Source: Ypsolopha sequella | Taxonomy: Eukaryota; Arthropoda; Insecta; Lepidoptera; Ypsolophidae | DNA length: 64,000 bases | Assembly: GCA_934047225.1 (NCBI GenBank) | Contig: OW204012.1 | Coordinates: 11,718,001-11,782,000, forward strand | Reading direction: 5' to 3' | In this document: piece after piece, positions 1-12,100 of the stretch | Layout: each line of letters starts with the position of its first letter | Numbering within the stretch: the stretch's first letter is position 1 | Notes under the pieces: generated by a model | What the model was told of the DNA's origin: nothing | Database searches by the model: none | What the model saw: the letters and a program-made list of their open reading frames with translations, nothing else | Program-made: the position numbers and the translations under genes

Positions 1-205
1 TAGTATTTGTTGTTATAGCGGCAACAGAAATACATCATCTGTGAAAATTTCAACTATCTAACTATCACGGTTCATGAGATACAGCCTGGTGACAGGCGGA
101 CAGACGGACAGACAGACGGACAGACAGACGGACAGCGGAGTCTTAGTAAAAGGGTTCCATTGGTTACCCTTTGGGTACGGAACCCTAAAAAAGAGAGAAT
201 GTAAA
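1..205 (+). repeat. interspersed 'ggaaccctaaa' element, cut by window start
   Basis: Includes a GACAGACG-type tandem run (about 98-134) and ends near 'gggtacggaaccctaaaaa'. The same sequence returns inverted at 11590-11877 and in pieces at 28790-28895 and 54120-54945. Its termini recur as 'ggaaccctt..gcgagtc' at 10310-10353. I know this as a common repeat of moths and butterflies; its transposon class is unclear to me. Confidence 0.7.
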
Positions 206-744
206 CAGTTACCGTTTCATGGAAAACAGTTTTTACCTGAAATCATTTCACAAATTCGGCACCATTTGAATATGTCACCATCTCGCACCTCTTGGTGAGA
301 GATGAGTTGTAGTACGGTGTGGGGGGAAAGGAAACATATATAAAGATGTGTGCAAAGTATCATTGAGATCAAAGCTATCGGGACGTCACAAACACGTAAA
401 GCATTTATTTGTCAGCTGAGCTGGAAGGGGCAACTTAAGAGGCGTCATCACACCCAAACCTCCATACAAACGCTGTCACTACATTGTGGGGTGTCTATGT
501 AATGTTATAATAATATTTTAAGCTGACTCCAATAACATTATCTAGATCTATGTTTAAGTCAAACTGTAAATGATGAAATTTGAGTATCGTAACAACAAAA
601 TCGTAAAATACGTAAATTTTTTTTTTTTTTACCAAAAGTGTAGCCGAATGTGCTTTTATTGTTTTAGATATTAGATACAATAAAAAATATTATTAGTAAA
701 ACATCGAAAATGTTATCCAAATTATATATAATCAAAAATAATGT

Positions 745-935
745 TTGAAAACGTCCACAGTCTTGCCAAAAAGTAGGTTCTCCTGAATCAAGTTTTCAGT
801 TTTGCGCCTGCGAAGAAATCGGCACGATTGTATTGTCCTCGCAAGTTCATGGACCGTGCACGTGCACCTTATAGCGAAATGAAACAGCATGACATTTGGC
901 TACGCCCACAACTAAGTTGGTCGCGTCATAATGTT
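745..935 (+). repeat. interspersed repeat, copy 1
   Basis: About 190 bp containing 'aaacgtccacagtcttgcc' and 'gcatgacatttggc'. It is nearly repeated at 18690-18890 in the same orientation. No coding content is seen. Confidence 0.7.
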
Positions 936-1034
936 TGTTCCTTTGTATTATTGTTTATGTAGTGTTTATTAGTAAACTACTGTGTGTAGTTTATTAATTC
1001 GCTTAGATTAAATTACGATAAGGTGTGTTATTTC

Positions 1035-1185
1035 GAAAATACAATATTTAAGATTAATAAGCCGTATTTTCGAACTTTTGGTCTAAAAAACCTCATGCTG
1101 ATGAATATTTTTAAGAAAAAGCTGCATATTCCATTTGCCTTCTTGTGACGTCACTTGAGAAATGGCTGTTTAGAAATGTGTTTTT
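1035..1185 (+). repeat. interspersed repeat, inverted copy at 16905-17045
   Basis: 'cctcatgctgatgaatattt' and 'tgacgtcacttgagaaatgg' recur as the reverse complement inside sel intron 5. The stretch 1186-1230 is unassigned. Confidence 0.65.
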
Positions 1186-1239
1186 ATAAAAATTTGCTAA
1201 CGACAAATTTGACAGATGGATGACAAGTGAGTAGACAGA

Positions 1240-1500
1240 CAGAGACGAACCACTTTTTTATAAACAATCACGCATCACAATCAGTATAATGTCTAAAATT
1301 CTCAAGTCAGATCATAACCGACAATTGTTTTAAAAAATCATAAAAAAATAATGGTTTATTTATATACCAAAACAATGAAAACTATGTCCTAAAATGGTGT
1401 ACATTTCCTGAAAAAAAAAAATAAAAAAAAGTCTTTTTAAATTAAGCTATAGGAATTAAGTTAAATTTTTGATTTATAACTACCATAAGTTTAATTCATA
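1240..1500 (+). repeat. interspersed repeat, inverted copy at 47340-47560
   Basis: 'ttggtatataaattaacc'-type sequence (here reversed) and 'actatgtcctaaaatg' match 47470-47560 as the reverse complement. AT-rich and non-coding. Confidence 0.6.
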
Positions 1501-1801
1501 CTAAATTATTTAAAAACTGATAAACTAACACGAATTATCTCGCAATACGTGACAAGTTTCGAATTTGTTTTCAAGCGAGCGTTTGTCGTTTTTGAATATT
1601 TAATAAAGTTAAAATTTAAAAGTTAGAAATACTGGACCATTCTCTTATTTTACCTTTAATTGAAAGTAATCAGCAGTGCCAGCAATTCCTGCTTTTAGAA
1701 CCACTCTGTGTGTCTAAGTCATATTAAATAAATAAAATATTTTAATGTCCTCTTTTTTTCATTACCCGTGTACCTAGTATATCATTAACAAAAACAGTTC
1801 T

Positions 1802-2523
1802 TTAAGGGTCCGTTGCGCCAAACATGCTCTCGCGTTTGGACAATTTAGCATACTAAAACAAAATATTTTTAACAAATAAAATTTGTGTAGGTAGTTAAGG
1901 AGTTGAACTACATTATAATTTTTCAGATTTCACACAAGTCTCACAAGCATCGGGAACAAAAATCGGAAATATCACTAAAATCACGAAAAATGTAATTTAG
2001 CGTAGCAAACAGAAAAAAATTTTTTTTTTTGTTCCAAATTGAAATATATTTTTTTGACGTAAAGAGTTCAAAGTACCTTATTCATATAAAATATTGATAT
2101 TTTTTTCCTTTCGTTATTAAAAAAAAAAATACACAAACTTCCAAATTCTTTTTGCGTAATTTTTCTGTACAGGAAAAATGTAGAATGTTTGAGTATTTCT
2201 TTTAAAATAACGGAAGGAAATAAAAATTATAAAAAACTGTAAAGGCTACTTTCATTTCTTTGCTCTATAAAAAATATTTTAAGTTTGTAGTTAGATCAGT
2301 AGACTGATCATACTAGTTCCAAAGCCAAATTACGATTTCCGTGATTTTACTGATCTTTCCGATTGTTTTTCTCAATGATTGTGATGCTTGTGTCAAATCT
2401 GAAAAATTATAATGTAGTTCAACCCCTTAACTACCTACACAAATTTTATTTGTTAAAAATATTTTGTTTTAATATGCTAAATTGTCCAAACGCGAGAGCA
2501 TGTTTGGCGAAACGGACCCTTAA
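1802..2523. mobile_element. TTAA-flanked MITE with about 150-bp terminal inverted repeats
   Basis: TTAA at 1802-1805 is followed by GGGTCCGTTGCGCCAAACAT. The right end reads the reverse complement (ATGTTTGGCGAAACGGACCC) and is followed by TTAA at 2520-2523. The arms match over about 150 bp, to 'gcttgtg'. The TTAA target is typical of piggyBac-like and some other superfamilies. No transposase is present. Confidence 0.85.
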
Positions 2524-2636
2524 TCAAATGGCAATTAGTTGATTAATTAGGCAGGCCCCCAAGTAGTATTAGCCCAGGGCCCTACAAACTCACGGTCCGC
2601 CCCTAGCTTGATTCATCACTTTAAATATCGAATCAC

Positions 2637-2760
2637 TGTTGGTGCAGTGGGTAAGAGCACCACATCGAAAAACCTGCTTTTAGGGTTCACATTTTCGGTG
2701 AAATTTTTTTTCTTTCGAGAATATTTCCACTAAAAGTCAAAAATAGGTGCGACGACGAGC
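2637..2760 (+). repeat. possible tRNA-derived SINE head
   Basis: 'ggtgcagtgggtaagagcac' looks like a tRNA A-box region. 'agggttcacattttc' resembles a decayed B box 45 bp on. The tail 'aggtgcgacgacgagcgaag' recurs at 53530. Confidence 0.4.
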
Positions 2761-2763
2761 GAA

Positions 2764-3578
2764 GCGAATAGATGTAAATGTAGTTGACAGGTGACATTGA
2801 CTGATGAAATGACATAAGGTGACAATAATTTATAGCTCCTTATTTATACTGGAGGCTTGGTAAGTGCTACGGATCGATAACCCTTCTTTTTGCTAATTTC
2901 ACAAAATAATTCACCTCTTATAGTAATAAGGAATTAAAAAATAATTTGGATAAGAACAAGTCGGACTCACGCTCAGAAGGTTTCGTACCACCAGAAAATA
3001 TGAGTACGGAACCCTAAAGACGTTAGGCGTCATATAGGATAAAATACATTTCGAAGAGGGCTAATCCAATAAAATTAAGGACGTTTATGCGTGGCCGCTA
3101 GCGGTGCTCCATTAAGATCGGATGTAGTGCCGCAGTAGTCACGTGACTATCACGTAAAATTCTTTAATTTGTGGATATATTAATAATTTGCAATATTCCG
3201 CTAAACACTCTTACCATGCTATTCAAAATGCAGACTTAAGCACCACCCGCCCTCCCGCATAAAACATGCACAAGCAAAGCAAGCAGTACGAGCACAAAAT
3301 AAAGCAATGTTAAATAACAAGCAAGAAAACTTATCGACGCGTGTTTCGCCTCTAAACGAGGCATCCTCGGGATGTGTTGTCCACCCGGCCACTCGACAGC
3401 AAATCTAATAATAGTTAATTTCAATAAATTTTAAAAAGCTTTAATATCAGATTCACACATCCACACTTAATTTTCATTCTACGTTTCCATACCACAATTA
3501 CAATATATTGTTAACGTGCGTATGTTTGCTAACCTCACTTCAAATCCGCGGTGCCGTGGGTATCAGCATGGTATCAGC
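2764..3578. other. no gene seen; fragments of repeats
   Basis: Short pieces such as 'gagtacggaaccctaaa' (3003) belong to the element family at 1-205. A Pro/Ala-type GC patch at 3236-3400 gives short open frames on both strands without recognisable protein content. Confidence 0.5.
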
Positions 3579-4260
3579 ACTAAAGTCGAGTCCAGAATTA
3601 GGCGAACTAACTTGACAGCCGAAAATGTTGCCAGACATAGGAAAAAATAAATAGTGATAAGTTTATGTCGACACAAATATGTCGATATAACCGTGTGCCT
3701 TCTATAAATCTGATTCTATTTATATTTTATCAAGTAATTGTCGTCGAAACATTCACAGTCATACATACTTGCCAAATAGGGATGAACTACAGCAATTTAT
3801 ATGATATAATATGATCTGAAGGATGTATTGTTTAAAGCGGATATTTACGATACTTACTCCTCAAATTAGGAATAAAATACAAAAATAATGATGTTATTAC
3901 AACAGGCCATTGTGATCCTTTTAGATGGTTTCTGTCGGGCTAGTACGGTACATTTCATGTACCATACATACAGCATTCATCCCATTCTTTCTGGCAAATA
4001 TGAAAGTGCGATAGAGAAAAACGCTATTATATCTTCGCTGATAAATCCAAATCCGTTTTGTGTTCGATTTTAATTAATTTTATTTTATTTTTATTATTAT
4101 TATTTTGCTTAGTAAAATTATTAGTTTGATTCCAAACACAATAATAATGATTAACTAGACTTTTTAAACATCGATATAAACAGCACTAGCCAAACTGTGG
4201 CAACATTAGTGTACAATGAACTGTCAAGTTAGTTCGCCTAATTCTGGACTAGACTTTAGT
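3579..4260. mobile_element. foldback element, about 680 bp
   Basis: 'actaaagtcgagtccagaat' and onward to 'aacttgacag' is repeated inverted at the right end ('ctgtcaagttagttcgccta'). The arms are about 45-55 bp with few mismatches. The interior (3640-4200) is AT-rich and non-coding. No clear target duplication. Confidence 0.75.
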
Positions 4261-4579
4261 ATTAATTTGACAGCTTAAAACGTACGGTTTAAATTTTCAA
4301 TAAGCTATTCGCCTAAGCAAATTAGCAAGTTTGACAATTAAAATCGTATGTTTCTTACATAATTCCACAACGAATCTCACAGAAGAACTCTTAGAACGCC
4401 TTTTAAATCTCTGTATCAGATTTTGCTGCTGCATTTGACTTGCACTTAATGCGCAGAATTATGTTTAAATGTGCATCCGTTAACCGAGAACAATACTTGT
4501 TTTCGTTAGTTCAGAATGGAAAATGTCTGCTCACACAAATATGTATTAGGTACCAAACATAGTTATCATGCAGCGGCTT

Positions 4580-4660
4580 TGAACCTTGAGGGCTGCACCG
4601 AAGTGGTTCAAGGGCCGCATGTAGCCCGTGGGCAGTGTCGGTTGCCAACTCCCCTGGTCT
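4580..4660. mobile_element. end of an old hAT-type element
   Basis: 'agggccgcatgtagcccgtg' followed by 'ggttgccaactcccctg' resembles the end of hAT elements of the 'ggttgccaacccctg' kind. The other end is not found, so only a fragment is claimed. Confidence 0.4.
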
Positions 4661-5230
4661 ACACAATGAAACACGCTACTAAAATCAAGGAGAGTTATGG
4701 ATACTGAGTCACCTATCGTCAATGGCTTCAAAAATGTCGTCACTGATTTTAACGAGTGCAGTACTTTGCTGGTACTGTGGGATGGACAAAATCCCGACTG
4801 AAGAGGATTTAATAGTTTACGGTGAAGGTTAATAGGAGAATTGACGATAAGCTACGCGTTCAAGCACTTTGGAGAGAAATGGTAGTAAAGAATTTGTGTT
4901 AGTACCTACTTAAACTGGAATGGATCAGATGATTTGGGGACGAGGGCCATGTAGACAAAATTCCACGGGGCAGGAAAAGTGTTAGACGACAGGGAAAAGT
5001 TGATGATATGTGTAATAGCAGTAAGAATAGTGTTAAGGATAGGAAGGAGTAAGTCACAGCCAATGCTATCAGGGCCAACCATTACTTGGGATGGAGAGGA
5101 TCATCTTTTCAATATCGGAAATAAAAACTGTATAAAGGAAAACATAGAGTTAGAAGAAAAGGAAAAAAATAGTATTTGTCAAATGGTGGCTTCCTAAGTG
5201 CGGCATAGCATATGAGGGGTTGAAAAGTGT
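4661..5230. other. unassigned stretch
   Basis: Contains broken plus-strand open frames (for example 4979-5197, 72 codons). None has recognisable domain content. It may be an eroded transposon interior. No gene is called. Confidence 0.4.
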
Positions 5231-5245
5231 CGATTAAGACCATCC

Positions 5246-5500
5246 TTATCCAAAGATGTAGGTTAAGTTAAGGTCTTGTCGGCACTTTCTAAAGCCTAAG
5301 GAACGAAGAAAGTGCCAAAGACTGTTGGGGTTATACTGTTCAGTGGCAGAATGAAAATGTTTACCTTTGGCATTCCTAATAGTCTGGTTGCACCGATTTC
5401 GAGCAGCCTTAAATCTATCCCAGCTATCTTCCTTTTGGTTCTTTTTGTGCTGTCGCCTAAGAAAGACTATCTCTCCTAGCAATAAGTTTACGAACTTCAT
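5246..5500 (-). pseudogene. LINE fragment: linker before the reverse transcriptase
   Basis: An 84-codon minus-strand frame with WDRFKAARNRCNQTIRNAKG and NSLWHFLRSLG. This is the pattern between endonuclease and reverse transcriptase in jockey/CR1-type non-LTR elements. It is only a piece and is flanked by unrelated sequence. Confidence 0.7.
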
Positions 5501-5839
5501 CCGTAGGCCACGGTGTAGGAGTACGTTTCAACCATTATAATTATTAATAAAAAAACAAACCAAAAAAATTTATTGATCGGAAGTATTGTAAAAATGGTAG
5601 TGGTCAGTAATATTAGCGTAAAGTTAAATTGGTAAAAGTTGGTACTTTTAAGGTAGCGTTCCCACACGCCTGGGTAAATACTTATAAAATTTGAACTGTC
5701 AAAGTGTATTTCTGACATGACCAGGGTTGTTCGTTTTCACTCTGGTGGTGGTTGTGGAACGGGTGACAGTTAATTTTTACCTTTACCCTGGGGCGTTTAG
5801 GAACGCTAGGTATTGTATTCATTTGGTATACACAAAATG

Positions 5840-6024
5840 GAACAAAGCATGCACAAGAAACCGACCAATGAGAGAGAAGTTCGTGTATATCACTTTTTGA
5901 CAGAATAGATAAACAGATTTTACCACGTCGTGTGAAATTTCAGGACATTTTAACTTTAATTTTCACATAAATTACACATTTTCCATAATTCATAAGTCGT
6001 GTGATCTTATCTGGACATTCCAAA
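5840..6024 (+). promoter_or_regulatory. presumed promoter and 5' UTR of sel
   Basis: Single-copy-looking sequence upstream of the sel ATG. I see no clear TATA box at the expected distance. The start codon context is AAAATG. Confidence 0.3.
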
Positions 6025-6112
6025 ATGCAGTCTAACCTTTTTACCTTTATTGTTCTAGCAGCATTTGCTATTGTATCGGCTAAAATTGATCCCAGAAACT
6101 TGAAGTGTCTTG
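6025..6112 (+). CDS. sel: sel exon 1: signal peptide and first cysteine
   Basis: Starts at the ATG in 'caaaatgc'. It encodes a 19-residue signal peptide, then KIDPRNLKCL, and ends in phase 1 before GTGGGT. The first base of the Val codon is in this exon. Joining to exon 2 creates the KCLVC motif, which decides this donor over the GT two bases downstream. Confidence 0.88.
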
Positions 6113-9100
6113 GTGGGTACCTGTTTAAAATTTATTTCTAAATCAATTATTAGATTTTATTAATAACACTGGTAAACAAAATTTAACTTTTTTTTTGTTT
6201 TATGAAGTTTCTTAACTGTTTCTTAGTAATTTGAGTTTGCTGATTTCATATCTACCCTCAGTTTTTTTCTAGCAGCTCTAGTTTTTGTGATACAGGTACT
6301 TCTTAAAATTTCGTTACGCGGCTTACTAATAATTTTTTTTAGTGCAAAAAATTATTAAATTCCATAAATAAATCGATATGTCTAGATTAAGAAGAACTTG
6401 CTTTAACGGTCCAAATAGTTTTTGTGCTGTTTGTGGTTAATATATGTTTCGAGAATGCGGTTTAAGTGCGTCTGACTTTATAAAAAAGGCCTACTTGGAC
6501 TTCTTTGGGACGCTACCCATGGCCCATTAGTAACCCATGGATCCCAAATTTCAACAAAAGTTAAAGAGGAATATCCCCTTGGTTATGGAGAAAATAAAAT
6601 ACATAGAACATAACTGGCTGATATGCTTTTATATTAAAATGGTGAATTTTTTTTGGGTCAGCAAGGAGGATATACCAATTACCCCTTATTTATGTGTTTG
6701 TAGGATAGCCGAGCCAAAACAGAACACTGGACCAAAAAAATTTTGGCCTTTAGAGATTGGATTTAGTGCCAGGTAGTATGCATGTGATAAATGTACCTCT
6801 AGTAGCCAGAGATCGTATTATATTACCCCCTATCCATATAAAATTAGGTCTGATAAAACAATTTGTAAAAGCTCTCAACAAGGATGGGGAATGTTTTAAA
6901 TATATCAGTAAAATATTCCTGAAATTGAGCACAGAAAAAATAAAAGCTGGTATTTTTGACGGTCCTCAAATGAGGGAACTAATAAAGGATCAAAATTTTA
7001 CTGACTGTGTAAAGAGAAAACTGCATAGGTTGAATTTGTTTGGGTTGTGCAAAATTTCTTAGGATATAAAAAGTCTCCAGACTACATTCAACACATTGAG
7101 CAGCTCATGTTGCACTTTCAAAGACTAGAATGTAACATGAGCATTAAGATGCACTTCTTCTTCAGCCATTTAGAGCGCTTCCCAGAAAATTTAGGCGATT
7201 TAAGCGAAGAACAAGGAGAACGCTTTTATCAGGACATTCGCACGATGAAAGAGCGATACTAAGGTCCTTGGAATGCAAATATGATGACTGATTACTGCTG
7301 GAGCATTCAAAACAAGGCTGAAGTTTCGATTCATGCGAGAAAATCTTACAAAAGAAAGTTTTTTTCATGTTAGGTTAGAGAAATTTTTTTTTTCATTTTA
7401 TAATTCGAGTATTTTTCGCTAAAAATGTAAAATGTTAATATTTCAAAAACTAGAGCTGCTAGAGAAAAACTGACAACAGATTTGGGATCAGCGTGGCAGA
7501 ATCATACAAAATCAAGTATGAAACTTCATAAAACAAAACTACTGTTTACCAGTGTAATTAATGACTCGAAATTACTTTCAGTGTGTCGAACTACCTTTGA
7601 TGAGCTCAATACTGCGATAAAAAGCGTAGATAAATGGAAAAAAATAGATGTAAGTAGAAAACACTTTTGACAAATATAATTGAAAACTGAGTATTTTCTG
7701 GCTCAACTATCTACCAGACTGCTGATATTTCTTTATAGGAGGTTCTAACCAAGAAAATAATAAGTGTTTAGATTGCAATAAGATAAAAAACTAACCAGTC
7801 TAGTTTTGCAAATAGTTAAAACAATAAAACAACATTTAATAATACACAGGTTATGGGAGCAGATACCACCAGGGTTGGATTCAGACCCTCGGAAAATTAT
7901 TGTCTATGGGAATTAAAAATATACTACTTGGCTACAATTATACTACATTTCGTTTTTCGTTGATTTTTGTTTTGAATTGAAATAAAATATTTGTTTATTT
8001 AGTTATTTGTCCATGAAATTTTTAAAAAATTTACTGAAAATATTCATCACGCACAGAAATTCCCTATATTGTAGGGTAAATGTTAAAAAGCAAAACGTCT
8101 CAACCAATAAAACAAGTCGGTCGGCCTGAATATAAAATTATGATATTTATATGTAGTATAGTTCCATTACGATACTACATACTACATACCATGAAAATAT
8201 AGTACAAATAGTATAATAAAATTATACTACGAAATTCAACCCTGGATACCACACAATTGTCGCGTTTAACATCCATGCATCGCTGCAGCGATGAACTGTG
8301 CAGCGGGTTGCAAAGAGAGTGATGCAAGCGATGAGCAGCGCAAATAATTTCTGATGCACTCTGCAACATATCAGTTACCTGTCATTTTGATAGGCATAAA
8401 AATAGTGTTTTAACATACAAATAAGAATAAAATATTGTAGTTTTTTTTGGAAATGTCCTGCTTGGTTTTTGTCAGGATTTTTCAAATGTCGATCTGGCAA
8501 CTTAGCTGCGAGGGCGCTACATTTCATGTAGCAGCGGCTTAGTAGCACAATGCAGATAACCAATGACCCTGTTGCTTGCAGGTGGGTAACTTCAGGATGG
8601 ATGCGGCCGGCAACACCATGCAAGACCGAGTCCCCGCCCATCGGTCCTCAGTCTACATTTCAGAACTCGTCGACGGTATTTGTAAGTGTCTATGTACAAC
8701 TAAGAGGTAGATAGCCCAATCAATCAGTATCCCTAGCACGTATAATAGTATTTGTATCAATGATGCATGTGAAAGACCAGAATCTTACTTCAAAGCAGCC
8801 CAGAATTTAATAATCCTGGCGCCAACGTAGGAGGAGGCCCTGGTCATATCTGAACTGGAAAGAGGGCTAAAGAGACTAGTGACTACCTACACTGGCCTGC
8901 AAAACTAAGTACTACACTTTTTAAATTTGATTTTTTTCTAAACTATAGAAGTTAGAGATTTAAAATAATCACATAGTGAAGTTGTCCTTATAGTTCCCTA
9001 TAGTTTCAAAGAAAGCTGATAAAATTTGCTATAAAACGTGTTTTATTTTAAATCTCTAACTTCTATAGTTTAGAAAAAAATCAAATTTAAAAAGTGTAGT

Positions 9101-12100
9101 ACTTAGTTTTGCAGGCCAGTGTATTTATTCAGTAAAATTAAAAACATACAAAAGGATGGCACTGTTCTAATAAAGGAGAAATGAAACAGTGATACAGTTC
9201 ATCTCGCTTACTTGCACAGTTCTGTCCCTTTCCTTGAACTGCCATAATTCCACTGAATTAAAACTTAGAGTTTATATGTACAATTTCGAGTATCCATGAT
9301 GGATTTCACTATAATACATATAAAATCTTAGATTTAATCTGTTTGAAAATACATTCATTAGAAAATACAACCATATATTTATTTATTTAAAATGTATCTT
9401 CATCACTGTCTGTCTGTTAGCTCAACCTTTCTTAAGTTATACCGCAGACAGACTTTGAAGCTTTGCTGTAAAGTATTCCGTTTTTATGGTTCCGTACCTT
9501 AAAATGATTAAAAAATGGAACCCTTCTAGGTTCACTTTGATGTCTGTCTGGCAAGAACCTTTTGCTCAGGCCCCGTATGAGATATCAAGTTGAAATTGAT
9601 ATCTCCTACATAAATCCATGGCCCCATTTGCCCAAAGTTTTTAATTGCTTGTTTGTTTAAAATCATTATCATACCTAGCAATCATTCCTGGGTCCCACCG
9701 GACAAGTCTGACTTAGTGTGGGGTCCGCTGTTATTTATACTTAACACTATGTAGTATTTATTAAGATTTATGTTTTGAAAATTTGTGCATGTAATTTAGT
9801 GTTGTTTCTTTTGGTAAATAAAGTTATTTGTATTATTATTTGTATTTGTATTATGGTGCTGTAAAAAACCAGGCTTCTCACTGGACGCGAAAAATAGTTA
9901 TTGCACTTTACATATCAATATCATAGAGTGCTATAAGGATCTGATGGTGCGTGGATGACAGTGACAGGGGGGCGCAGCTGTGAACAAGGAGTATGGTAGC
10001 GGCGTTAGTTACGATTTTGGACACAACCAATCCACGTGTTTTAAGATCCTTGTAGCACTGTTCAAATTTTTGACACTCTCATGGGAATCAAAACCTTTAT
10101 GGTACTTCCAGTTGATTTAAAAACTTGAAATTTCGTTTACAGGTAGATCTTATAGCACACACAAGGGAAAAAATCTGAAAATTATAAATATTTAATTTAT
10201 TAAGTAATAAAAGACCAATTTAATTAGACCCTTTAGTTAAGTTGTTCATCAATAACTCCCAAGTGGAATTATGTACATATATACCATATGTATTGTATGT
10301 CCATGGTATGGAACCCTTTGTGCGTGAGTCTGACTTGCACGTGGCCGGTTTTTATTATAGAACCTTGAAAAATACACTCCTTTGAGGAATCATAGGTGGT
10401 AGAGCTGATGCCGCGCTCGACTGTGGAGGTACCACCATCTTACTTGGAGACCACCTCGAAGTAATTCGGGGGAGAGTAAGAGGACAGCTCACAGGCAAAA
10501 AACCAGGAGGCCCACCATGCCTGGGACCGATGGATGGCGGTATATCCATCCCTAATAGCCGGGCCTTATATTGAACAGACTGGTGACGGCCAGCAGCGTC
10601 ACCGTGGTTCCGGCACCGCGCTCACCAACCTGCGTGCCCAGCGTGTGTGAGTATGGGCAACCCCCCCCAAATGAATTACACTCCCAATAGTGGCGTAATA
10701 TTGGGGAGGCCCATGTCCAGCAGTGGACGAATACAAGCTGATGGATGGATGGATGGAGGAATCATGTTGCGATAATTGATTAGCATCTAGACCAGCGTTT
10801 CTTAACCTGTGGTCCGCGGACCCCCGGGGGTCCGCAAGCATATGTATGGGGGTCCGCAGCCTAATCTAGTAATAGATTAGGCTATTACTAGATTATAATC
10901 TCAATAGTAATATAAACCCAAATATCACTAATTTAGTTGCAAAAAAGCAGCACCAACCTCCTCATTAACGTATTTTATATGAAAAAGTATATTTTTTTTG
11001 TAATTTGTAGAACTAAAATAAATGTTTCGAAATTAATTAAAATTGTGCTTGATTTCCTAAGGGGTCCGTGGACAAAAAAGGTTAAGAAACGCTGATCTAG
11101 ACCAAGTAAAACCAAGAATCTTTCTCTTTTTCATCTGTAACAATTTTATCCAATTTCAGGCAAGAAAATGGATGACTACGTCCGGGTGTATTACAAGTCT
11201 ACTGGCAAGTTGGCGATAATGCAGTTGATAACCAGTGGAGGTGGAATGAACCCTGAGTTCTCCAAGACGAAGTTTGTTACTGACGATGACCTGAACAAGA
11301 GCTTGGAGTATTATGTAAGTTTTATTAAAACTCGCGTGAGCTGACATAATAAATTATTATTACATACGGCTCGAACAGTCACGTGTGATTGTTGTTGACT
11401 ATATGCCAACCGTTTCAGCGATACAATTTCGGCATTATCAAGGCGAGTGTCGTTCTCACGACAAGAACGACACTCGCCTTGATAATGCCGAAACTGTATC
11501 GCTGAAACGGTTGGCATATAGTCAACAACAATCACACGTGAGTATTCGAGCCGTATGTAATAATAATTTAGTATGTTAGTTGTTTATTTTTAGTGTTCCG
11601 TACCCAAAGGGTAACCAACGGGACCCTATTACTAAGACTCCGCTGTCCGTCTGTCACCAGGCTGTATCTCATGAACCGTGATAGTTAGACAGTTGAAATT
11701 ATCACAGATGATGTATTTCTGTTGCCGCTGTAACAACAAATACTAAAAACCAGAATAAAATAAATATTTAAGGGGGCTCCCATACAACAGACGTGTTTTT
11801 TTTTTCAGTTTTTATAGATAATGGTACGGAACCCTTCGTGCGCGAGTCCGACACGCAATAGACCGGTCTTTTTAGATAAAAAATTTCCAATAGAAAAAGG
11901 AATGCTTCGGTGTTTTGGACATGTAGAGAGGATGAATGAAATTAGAGTGACAAAAAAAAATTTATGGTGCGCAAGTCGAAGGTAGAACTCGACCAGGCCG
12001 CCCTAGAAGGATATATGCTGGCCCAATTGGCAACATATCAAAGAAGGTAGAACTCGACCAGGCCGCCCTAGAAGGATATATGCTGGCCCAATTGGCAACA

